NCBI RefSeq assembly: GCF_900112305.1
Contig: NZ_FOKT01000002.1
Coordinates: forward strand, 124,001 to 188,000
Origin: Microbulbifer thermotolerans
GTDB lineage: Bacteria > Pseudomonadota > Gammaproteobacteria > Pseudomonadales > Cellvibrionaceae
Direction: 5' to 3'
DNA length: 64,000 nt
Every line of letters starts with the position of its first letter. The first letter of the stretch is position 1. Below are positions 28,705 through 36,230 of the stretch, in pieces. The position numbers were made by a program, and so were the translations under genes. Below the pieces are notes generated by a model, which did not search any database, was not told the origin of the DNA, and saw nothing but the letters and a program-made list of their open reading frames with translations.

Positions 28705-30630
28705 ATGAACAAGAGTATATTTTTGCTGCTACCTGTCAGCCTTTCTGTACTTGGGATATGCGCAGAAACGGCACATGCCGTGGAAGCGTCCGGGCTGGAA
28801 ACGATTGTTGTGACAGCCAGCCGTCAGGAATCCAAACTTGTAGACGCGCCGGCCAGTATTTCTGTCGTTACGGCGGACGAGTTGAACCGGATTGATGCCG
28901 AGGATTTAGCCGATGCACTCACCGCGCAGACCGGTGTAACCGTCACTTCCGTGGGACAGACCCGTCGTGGCATCAGCATTCGCGGCATGCCGGTCGAGCA
29001 TACGCTGTACTTGGTCGATGGCCGCCGAATCAGCTCCAGTAACAGTGTCATTGCCCACTCGGACTACGAGCTGAGCTGGTTGCCCCAGTCCGCTATTGAG
29101 CGAATTGAAATGGTCCGCGGGCCAATGTCGTCTCTCTACGGCGCCGATGCACTGGGCGGTGTTGTCAATATCATCACCCGCGAGCCCGGCGACAGCTACC
29201 ACGGCGAAGTAACGGCCTCACTCACGAACCTGGATCAATCCGGTGGAAATACAAATCAAGCCACTTTCTATCACTCCGGGCCTCTGATAGCAGAAACGCT
29301 GGCGTTTACCCTGGCGGGACAGTACTTCCAGCGTGACAATCTGCCAATGGAGGATAATGAGGCTATCTCAGAAATTGAAGGGAGAGAGTCTAAAGCCGCA
29401 CAAGGTTCCCTATTATGGACTCCGCGCGACGGCCAGAAACTGCGGTTTACCTACAGTCGAAATGACGATGAGCGTGAGCGGGATGTTGCTAGCTACTCCA
29501 ATGGCTACACCTCTATTGATGATATCGAGCGAGAACAGTTCGCTCTAAGTTATTACGGCGACTGGCAATGGGGACACGCCAGAATCAATGCTTACCAAGC
29601 TGAGTTGAAAAGGAAAAATCTCCGTACAAATGGTGTATCTGCTACGCGTCCACAAGCGCTTAAAGACCACATCATCGATGGTCACCTCGGTCTACCGCTG
29701 GCCTCAGGCCACTATCTCTCCATTGGTGGGCAACTGCGTGACGAAAAACTGTTCGACACTGAGTCATCCGCCATTGGTGAATCCTCGGCAACGCATAAGA
29801 GCCTCTTCCTGCAAGATGAGTGGAGGTTATCTGCTCCACTGAAAATCGTTTCTGGCCTCGGTATCGACAGCCACGAGGACTACGGGCAAGTGATCAATCC
29901 CCGTTTGTACGCCGTATACCATCTCAATGACAGCTGGACCCTAAAAGGCGGTTACGGCGAGGGCTTTAAAGCCCCTTCCCTAACGGAGCTGTCTGGAGAA
30001 TTTCGGGTATTAGCCGCCGGCGGTATGTTTTGGGTTGAAGGTAACCCGGATCTCGAACCTGAGCGCTCAACAACTTATGAGCTCAGCTTTGAGTACACGC
30101 GGAACGTTTGGTTTATTGCCACTAGGATCTATGAAAATCAGCTCGAGAACCTTGTGCAAACTGTGTGCTATGCCGACTGTGGACTACGCGGCATTGAGCG
30201 GCGCAGCTATCAGAATGTCAGCGAGTCGCTGATTCGAGGACTCGAACTCGAGCTCAGCCGCAAACTGACCGATACGCTGCACGTCGACATCAATCATACG
30301 TACCTGGAAACCGAAGATCTGGATAGCGGAGAACCGCTGGAGGAACGGCCGCAATACATCAGCAACCTGATTTTGACCTGGTCTCCCTTGGACTCTGCAC
30401 AACTGCGCTGGCGGGCTGAGTTTGTCGGCAAACAGTATGTGGGCTCCGAGCGCTATGCGCCCAAATATGATCTTCACCATATCGATGTGGATATTGAATT
30501 AACACCTTCGCTAACGCTGTATTCCGGCGTTGAAAACATATTCGATGAGCGACTGCTGGACTCCTCCGATCTCTACAGTCTGGCTGAGCCTGGGAGAGAA
30601 ATTCGTTTGGGAATGCGAGCAAAGTTCTGA
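28705..30630 (+). CDS. TonB-dependent receptor of the CobN-like operon (HmuR/BtuB type)
   Basis: Outer-membrane receptor of 641 residues. A signal peptide (cleavage near THAVEA) is followed by the TonB box LETIVVTASRQ, the plug (ISIRGMPVEHTLYLVDGRRI, RGPMSSLYGADALGGVVNII) and a 22-strand-size barrel ending LGMRAKF. The short length and the DALGGVVNII plug place it near BtuB/HmuR/CirA receptors rather than the larger receptor at 3959. It is the first gene of an operon: the CobN-like gene follows after eight bases. In Bacteroidota hmu operons the receptor in this position imports haem; here the ligand could be haem, another metallo-tetrapyrrole or a metal chelate. Confidence 0.9.
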   Translation: MNKSIFLLLPVSLSVLGICAETAHAVEASGLETIVVTASRQESKLVDAPASISVVTADELNRIDAEDLADALTAQTGVTVTSVGQTRRGISIRGMPVEHTLYLVDGRRISSSNSVIAHSDYELSWLPQSAIERIEMVRGPMSSLYGADALGGVVNIITREPGDSYHGEVTASLTNLDQSGGNTNQATFYHSGPLIAETLAFTLAGQYFQRDNLPMEDNEAISEIEGRESKAAQGSLLWTPRDGQKLRFTYSRNDDERERDVASYSNGYTSIDDIEREQFALSYYGDWQWGHARINAYQAELKRKNLRTNGVSATRPQALKDHIIDGHLGLPLASGHYLSIGGQLRDEKLFDTESSAIGESSATHKSLFLQDEWRLSAPLKIVSGLGIDSHEDYGQVINPRLYAVYHLNDSWTLKGGYGEGFKAPSLTELSGEFRVLAAGGMFWVEGNPDLEPERSTTYELSFEYTRNVWFIATRIYENQLENLVQTVCYADCGLRGIERRSYQNVSESLIRGLELELSRKLTDTLHVDINHTYLETEDLDSGEPLEERPQYISNLILTWSPLDSAQLRWRAEFVGKQYVGSERYAPKYDLHHIDVDIELTPSLTLYSGVENIFDERLLDSSDLYSLAEPGREIRLGMRAKF

Positions 30631-30638
30631 GGTAATTC

Positions 30639-33600
30639 ATGTCGTTTACGTCTAAAAATCTCATTTTTTTGCTATTCATTATCCTGCCCTGTGGGGCACT
30701 TAGCCAAATGGATAAGCCCATTCGGGTCAGTGTGGTGGCCAATGATTTTGTGCTGCCAGGTAAAATCTCCCGGCTACGCGAAATTGCACAGCAATACGGT
30801 ATTGAACTGACGGGGTTCACCGTCGGCCACTCGCCGGGAAGCGCGCGCTCTTGGCTTTCCCAATCAGACTTGGTCATTATCGATACTCCCCGCGGCGGCG
30901 ATCGTGCCCAGGTAATGGCCTATATTGGCGATGCGCTAAAGAGTGAGACGACTCCTTGGATTGCGATCGGCGGCGGAAAGCCTACAGGGGAACATCTGCC
31001 CGGCGAGGTAAAGGCAGCTCTGTGGGGATACTACAGAGCTGGTGGTCAAAATAATTTCCATCATATGATGGCGTATATCGCGGCTTGGTGTATGGGGAAA
31101 AGTACAGCGGATGTCCCCCTGCCAGAAACACTACCCGTGGCGGGCTTCTATCATCCTCAGGCGCCGGAATACTTTCAGAGGCTCCAGAATTATTTTTCCT
31201 GGGGCGCTGATCGCTGGGACATAGGTGCTCCGGTCATGGCAGTTGCGATTGCTTCTTCGGCAGTTTCCAACGGCGAAACCGCCTTTTACGACGATCTGAT
31301 CCAGGCGGTCGAGTCGGTTGGGGGCATACCGCTTGTATTCTGGTTTGACCGTAATGCGCCCGCTCCCATCACGTCGTTAATCGCCGATGCAAACCCCGTC
31401 ATGCTGGTAAACAGCACCCACATGATGGGGGAAAACCTCCGCCGGGACTTGGAACTTCTGAATATCCCCGTAGTAATGGGGCTCAATTATCGCAGCGGGG
31501 ACATACAACACTGGCGCGACGCCACCCAGGGCCTGTCCGCGGCGTCAGCAGCGGCACTGATGATGATTCCGGAAACTTGGGGGATGTCAGACCCCCTGGT
31601 ATTAAGCGCGGTGGAAACGGGCACACCGAAAGCGATTCCAGAGCAGGTATCGATGCTGATTGGCCGCTTTCTTGCCATGGCGCACCTGCGCAATGCCGAG
31701 CGTAACGAGCTACATCTCGCGCTGTTGTTCTGGAATAGCCCCAGTGGAGCGAAAAACCTTTCCGCCTCCAATCTGAATGTGCCTCGCAGCATTGAAAATA
31801 TTCTGCGCGCGCTGAAGGAAAGCGGCTACGCCGTGACACCCGTTCGGGAGCAAGAGCTGATCACCACAGCACAGCGGTTACTGTCCGCCTACTATCACCC
31901 CGAACAGCTCGATTCCCTGCTGGCAGATGGCCTTGCGGTCACGCTGCCCTTGGATGACTACCGCAACTGGTTACAAGAGCTGCCGGCGAGAATCCGTAAG
32001 GAGCTGCAAGATACTTGGGGCAGGCCGGAAGATCACTGGGCCTACCGCCGCCTGAACGGTGCGGATTACTTTGTGATACCGTTGGCGCGGGCGGGTAAAC
32101 TCGCCCTACTCCCGCAGCCACCCCGTGCCGACCGCCCCGGAGAGGGGGTTCACGATACACACCAGGCGCCGGGGCACTTTTACCTGGCAACTTATCTCTA
32201 TCTCCGTGAGCACTTTGCCGCAGATGCCTTAATTCACTTGGGTACCCATGGCACCCAGGAGTGGACGCCGGGCAAGGACCGGGGCCTGTCGGCTTACGAT
32301 TACCCCAACCTGGCGGTGGGCAATGTGCCCGTATTCTACCCATACATTCAAGACAATATCGGCGAGGCCATGCAAGCCAAAAGGCGCGGTCGAGCCACTG
32401 TTATAAGCCACCAGACGCCCCCTTTTTCTCCGTCCGGACTATACGATGAACTTCGGGATATCCACGACTTGTTACACCGCTATCAGCAACTGGATAAGGG
32501 CGCAGTACGTGATACTACATTTGACAGGATATTGTCCGAAGTAATGCAGCATGATTTGCATCGCGATCTCGGCTGGAGCGAGGAAGCCATGCGCCGGGAA
32601 CACAGCACCTTTCTTCCCCTGCTCCACGATCATCTGCACCTGCTGGCAAAAAGCAGTACTCCCATTGGCCTGCACAGCTTTGGTGAGTCCGCACCGCTCA
32701 AGTACCGCATCGCCACAGTGATGCAGCAGTTGGGAGAGGATTATTACCAGGCTCTCGATATTAATCCCGCGGAGGTTCACGCGACCAGCTATGATGCGTT
32801 GTTTGGCCAGCCCACTTATCAATACCTCGCACCCTTTCTGAACGGTGAGAAATCGCCGTCTGCCGCGGGTTCCCGCAACCTGAGGATATTGATGGAAAAG
32901 GCCCAAGCCTTTCACGACCGGCTCATCCACAACAGTGAGATCGAATCACTTCTGGCGGGTTTGCGGGGACAGCTGGTTCCCCCGGGCCCGGGAGGAGATC
33001 CGGTACGAAACCCGGAGACCACCAGCGGCACCAACCTTTTTGCACTGGACCCGAACAAGGTCCCCAGTCCAGAAGCCTATCGCGCGGCCGAGAAAACCTT
33101 TACCGACTTAGTCAAGGACTATCAGGAAAAGCACAATGGGCAGTGGCCGGACAAACTGGCTTTTTCTCTCTGGTCTTCGGAAACCATCCGGACTCTGGGC
33201 ATAACCGAAGCGCAAATTATGCATGCGCTGGGTGTGCGTCCAGAGTGGGACCGCGGCGGTCGGGTCACAGGCCTTACGATCATTCCAGAGGCGGAGTTGG
33301 GGCGGCCCAGGATAGACACGGTGATTCAAGTCACCAGTGTTTACCGAGATCAATTTGACGGCATTATGAAGAAATTAGCCCGGGTGATCCGGATACTTTC
33401 TCAGCAAGAGGCTGACGATAGCAATACCATTGCCCGCAACAGCCGGCAGTTGATGTTATCACTGCGTGAACAAGGCTTAACCAATGCAGAAGCGGCCCGT
33501 TATGCGAGTGCCCGGATCTTCAGTAATCCGCCAGGCGATTACGGCACAGGTGTAACTGTTGCGGCGATGAACTCCACGGAGTGGGAAGATGAGGCCGTGC

Positions 33601-34511
33601 TCGCCGATACCTTTATTCAAAGCCAGTCCTATATTTATACAGAAGAAGACTGGGGCATGCCGGTTCAGGACTTGGCGTTGCTGGAAGCACAGTTACGGTA
33701 CGTAGATGCTGTGTTGCTTTCAAGATCCTCCAATTTGCACGGGCTCCTGTCCACCGATCATCCCTATGAGTATCTCGGCGGACTCTCCGCCGCGGTCAAA
33801 AAAGTCAGCGGAGAACACCCGCAACTCTATGTTTCCGACGCCAGGTCGACAACCGCGACTATCACCGCTGCAGAGCAATTTTTTAGCAATGAAATGCGCA
33901 TTCGCTATCAGAATCCACAATGGATTGAAGGCATGAAAGTCGAGGGTTACGCGGGAACAGTACAGATACTGAAAGTCGTCAACAATCTATTTGGTTGGCA
34001 GGCCATGGATTCCAACATGGTGCGGGAAGATCAATGGCAGGCAATGCACGACACCTATGTCATGGACGAGCGGAAGCTGGGGCTCAACCAATGGTTTGCG
34101 GAGCACAACGCTACTGCCCAGGCACAATTAATAGAGCGCATGATGGAGGCCGTGCGCAAGGGATACTGGGATGCCAGTGAGCAGACCCGGCGGGAAATGA
34201 TCGAACGCTGGCAGTTGTTGGTCAATGAACTGGGAGCGGAAACCGACGCGCAAAAAACAGTGGAATTTATCCGCCAGCAGGCAGCGGGCTTCGGCCTGGA
34301 GGCTGCCGGCCCCAATGAAGGTAACCACGTCAAGGGGCAGATTTTAGAGCCGGTTATGGAGCAGTCAGCCTCACAAGGTGAAACCCGCTGGGCACTGTGG
34401 ATTTTCTTTTTCTTGCTCTGCGGCAGTTTTGTCCTCGGCGTTGTCCGCACGCTGATCCGTTACCAAAAACTAGGCATTGATCATCTGGAGCCAGAGAATG
34501 TTCAGCAGTAA
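30639..34511 (+). CDS. Periplasmic, membrane-anchored CobN-like chelatase (HmuS-like)
   Basis: CobN/magnesium-chelatase-H family protein of 1290 residues. Unlike cobalamin-pathway CobN, it starts with a signal peptide (FLLFIILPCGALSQ) and ends with one membrane helix (WALWIFFFLLCGSFVLGVV) plus a short cytosolic tail, so the body should be periplasmic. Family motifs present are HLGTHGTQEWTPGKDRGLSA near residue 531, GLHSFGESAPLKYRI, NLFALDPNKVPSPEAY and ADTFIQSQSYIYTEEDWG. No CobS/CobT or other cobalamin genes accompany it. Gene order receptor-CobN-ExbB/MotA-DUF2149 matches hmuR-S-U-V of Bacteroidota, where HmuS is reported to remove iron from haem; an equivalent metal-removal role is inferred. 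ATG 30639 follows a GAGG site. Confidence 0.87.
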   Translation: MSFTSKNLIFLLFIILPCGALSQMDKPIRVSVVANDFVLPGKISRLREIAQQYGIELTGFTVGHSPGSARSWLSQSDLVIIDTPRGGDRAQVMAYIGDALKSETTPWIAIGGGKPTGEHLPGEVKAALWGYYRAGGQNNFHHMMAYIAAWCMGKSTADVPLPETLPVAGFYHPQAPEYFQRLQNYFSWGADRWDIGAPVMAVAIASSAVSNGETAFYDDLIQAVESVGGIPLVFWFDRNAPAPITSLIADANPVMLVNSTHMMGENLRRDLELLNIPVVMGLNYRSGDIQHWRDATQGLSAASAAALMMIPETWGMSDPLVLSAVETGTPKAIPEQVSMLIGRFLAMAHLRNAERNELHLALLFWNSPSGAKNLSASNLNVPRSIENILRALKESGYAVTPVREQELITTAQRLLSAYYHPEQLDSLLADGLAVTLPLDDYRNWLQELPARIRKELQDTWGRPEDHWAYRRLNGADYFVIPLARAGKLALLPQPPRADRPGEGVHDTHQAPGHFYLATYLYLREHFAADALIHLGTHGTQEWTPGKDRGLSAYDYPNLAVGNVPVFYPYIQDNIGEAMQAKRRGRATVISHQTPPFSPSGLYDELRDIHDLLHRYQQLDKGAVRDTTFDRILSEVMQHDLHRDLGWSEEAMRREHSTFLPLLHDHLHLLAKSSTPIGLHSFGESAPLKYRIATVMQQLGEDYYQALDINPAEVHATSYDALFGQPTYQYLAPFLNGEKSPSAAGSRNLRILMEKAQAFHDRLIHNSEIESLLAGLRGQLVPPGPGGDPVRNPETTSGTNLFALDPNKVPSPEAYRAAEKTFTDLVKDYQEKHNGQWPDKLAFSLWSSETIRTLGITEAQIMHALGVRPEWDRGGRVTGLTIIPEAELGRPRIDTVIQVTSVYRDQFDGIMKKLARVIRILSQQEADDSNTIARNSRQLMLSLREQGLTNAEAARYASARIFSNPPGDYGTGVTVAAMNSTEWEDEAVLADTFIQSQSYIYTEEDWGMPVQDLALLEAQLRYVDAVLLSRSSNLHGLLSTDHPYEYLGGLSAAVKKVSGEHPQLYVSDARSTTATITAAEQFFSNEMRIRYQNPQWIEGMKVEGYAGTVQILKVVNNLFGWQAMDSNMVREDQWQAMHDTYVMDERKLGLNQWFAEHNATAQAQLIERMMEAVRKGYWDASEQTRREMIERWQLLVNELGAETDAQKTVEFIRQQAAGFGLEAAGPNEGNHVKGQILEPVMEQSASQGETRWALWIFFFLLCGSFVLGVVRTLIRYQKLGIDHLEPENVQQ

Positions 34512-34995
34512 CTTGGAAAGTGTTTTATCTCAGGTATCGGCGGTTTTTTTAGCCCCGTCTCTTCTGTGTATTGTTCTCGCCCTGATATATACCCTCTACG
34601 CCTTCGGGGCCCTGCTCACCGACGCCTGGCTAATGCGTAAGGGGGTACGGAGAACAGAGCTCAGTGCCTATGCAAGGAAGGCTGCAAAGCACAGCGATGA
34701 TCTGGAGCTGTTTATCATGCGTAAACTGGAATTGTTGCGGCTCACTTCCCGGGTTACGCCCATGCTGGGACTGGTGGCGACTTTAATCCCTATGGGGCCC
34801 GCATTGCTGGCCCTTTCGGAAAACGACACCACCTCTGTCGGCAGTAATATGGTTGTCGCCTTTTCCGGTGTGACTCTAGCACTGATCACCGCCAGCCTCA
34901 GCTTTGTGATACTGAATATCCGCCGCCGCTGGCTGTTTGAGGAACTGCGCATGATTGAGCAGGATAGCGAACCAAGCGCAGGAGGGAGGGTATAA
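34498..34995 (+). CDS. MotA/TolQ/ExbB family proton channel-like protein
   Basis: Inner-membrane protein of 165 residues with about three hydrophobic helices (around residues 12-35, 80-100 and 112-135). The family segment VTPMLGLVATLIPMGPALLAL followed by VAFSGVTLALITASLSFVIL corresponds to the channel helices of ExbB/TolQ/MotA. ATG 34498 lies inside the end of the chelatase gene (14-base overlap), showing coupling. It probably works with the DUF2149 protein encoded directly downstream as an ExbD-like partner, supplying energy to the receptor or the anchored chelatase; this corresponds to HmuU. The partner role is inferred. Confidence 0.87.
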   Translation: MFSSNLESVLSQVSAVFLAPSLLCIVLALIYTLYAFGALLTDAWLMRKGVRRTELSAYARKAAKHSDDLELFIMRKLELLRLTSRVTPMLGLVATLIPMGPALLALSENDTTSVGSNMVVAFSGVTLALITASLSFVILNIRRRWLFEELRMIEQDSEPSAGGRV

Positions 34996-34996
34996 A

Positions 34997-35305
34997 GTGG
35001 CAAGGCGTTTTCTGGAGCAGGAAGATGATGATCCGATTCTGTCAGTAGTCAATCTAATCGATTTGTTTCTGGTAATTGTCGTCATCCTGCTGATCATTGT
35101 GGTCCGAAACCCCCTGAATCCTTTTTCCAATAAGAACGTGGTGGTAGTTGAAAATCCCGGGGAAATGAACATGAAAATTACGATCAAAAATGGCGAAGAA
35201 TTAACCAGATATGAAAGTGATGGAGCTATCGGCGAAGGCGACGGTATCAAAGCTGGCGTCACTTACAAGCTCTCGAATGGCAAGATGATTTATGTTCCCG
35301 AGTAA
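34997..35305 (+). CDS. DUF2149 membrane protein (ExbD-like position)
   Basis: A 102-residue protein with one N-terminal membrane helix (VNLIDLFLVIVVILLIIVV) after a short acidic cytosolic leader (RRFLEQEDDDPILS), and a periplasmic C-terminal domain ending SNGKMIYVPE. This topology matches ExbD/TolR, and DUF2149 proteins regularly accompany MotA/TolQ/ExbB proteins next to CobN-like genes (HmuV position). GTG 34997 is chosen because GGAGGGAGGG lies just upstream and residues before it have no family match. It follows the preceding gene by one base, closing the operon; a long palindrome comes 53 bases later. Confidence 0.85.
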   Translation: MARRFLEQEDDDPILSVVNLIDLFLVIVVILLIIVVRNPLNPFSNKNVVVVENPGEMNMKITIKNGEELTRYESDGAIGEGDGIKAGVTYKLSNGKMIYVPE

Positions 35306-35357
35306 TACGGGAAATATGCACTCGACCGTCTCCTGCGGGGTAAACAGAGTATGCCCT

Positions 35358-35385
35358 GGATGGCAAGCATATATGCTTGCCATCC
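35358..35385. terminator. 28-bp perfect palindrome after the CobN-like operon
   Basis: The 14-base arm GGATGGCAAGCATA is followed at once by its exact complement. As RNA it would form a strong hairpin at the end of the operon, but only a short AT-rich tail (TATGATTTAA) follows, not a T run. It may be a terminator or mRNA-stabilising structure; a protein-binding site is the alternative. Confidence 0.5.
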
Positions 35386-35395
35386 TATGATTTAA

Positions 35396-35607
35396 GGAAC
35401 CTATGATTAATTCGCGTGAACACTATGGTAGCTTCCGGGGCGCTCAAGCAATAGGACGGACATTTCGAAAACTCACGAGTACCTCCCTCCAGTTCCGATG
35501 GATACACCCCTGTATCCGACGGTTTCGAAATATCCGTCCTATCACCTGAGCTTCACACCCGCCCCGAAGCGCCTCTGCCACCAGAAAGTGACTTAATCAG
35601 AGGTTCC
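35396..35607 (+). repeat. Intact 212-bp MITE-like element, copy C
   Basis: Terminal repeats GGAACCTATGATTAATTC and TTAATCAGAGGTTCC, inner arms with ATTTCGAAAAC and GTTTCGAAAT, and flanking TTAA duplication (35392-35395 and 35608-35611). It lies between the end of the CobN-like operon and the convergent DUF6702 gene, and fills most of the 35306-35637 gap together with the palindrome. Confidence 0.88.
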
Positions 35608-35637
35608 TTAAATCTCAGCGTAATATTGAGGAAAATT

Positions 35638-36135
35638 TTAGTGAACCTGCAAGTCCACTAGCACCTGGTTGGCACCGGGCGTGAGTGTATGACTGGTCGT
35701 TTTTCCACCACTGGTTACATTGAGGGTATTTACTTGATCTCGCTCAATATCCATCAACATGGATTGCCGCACTGTCAGTTGGTTGCCCTGAATATCCGCT
35801 AGAGGGACTTCCTGATAGATCCAGATGTTATGCACATCTGCCTCCATACCAACCCATTCAGGTTTTAAGGCTGTACCCTTTTCGTCCCGTATCTGGAATC
35901 GAGCGTTGATATATTTTTCGATTTGCGCTGGTACATCCTTGAGATCCTTATCCGCATTGAGTGACAGCGCTCTTTGCATGTCGGCAACAAAAAAACGATG
36001 GGAAACCTCCAGCATCTGTGTTCTTTTATTCACTGAAAGCTCAGTAAGACCAAAGTGATATCGGTGCGCTTGCGCATGCAGAGAAAAAGCCATCGATATC
36101 ACTAGGAAGATGAAAGACGAAAAAGGAATCTTCAT
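35638..36135 (-). CDS. DUF6702-type periplasmic protein
   Basis: A 165-residue exported protein: signal peptide FSSFIFLVISMAFSLHAQAHR, then HYHFGLTELSVNKRTQMLEVSHRFF, which resembles the DUF6702 family (often found beside peptidases in marine bacteria and Bacteroidota). The rest is beta-rich, with NIWIYQEVPLADIQGNQLTVRQSMLMD. The function of the family is not known to me. It lies 95 bases downstream of the M1 peptidase gene on the same strand and is probably cotranscribed with it. An unusually His-rich mature N-terminus (AHRYHFG) might bind metal; this is speculative. Confidence 0.75.
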   Translation of the reverse strand: MKIPFSSFIFLVISMAFSLHAQAHRYHFGLTELSVNKRTQMLEVSHRFFVADMQRALSLNADKDLKDVPAQIEKYINARFQIRDEKGTALKPEWVGMEADVHNIWIYQEVPLADIQGNQLTVRQSMLMDIERDQVNTLNVTSGGKTTSHTLTPGANQVLVDLQVH

Positions 36136-36230
36136 GGGGTGTCACCGGGATTATCAGGATATGAGGAGATGATTGGGAACGGGAGCCCCCAGTTGGCGTC
36201 AGTACAACTGGAGGCTCACAGAAAAGAAGG

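Noticed and set aside
30639-34511. Cobalamin-biosynthetic CobN
   Set aside because: A signal peptide and C-terminal membrane helix are present and no CobS, CobT or other cobalamin genes occur nearby; an HmuS-like role is more likely.
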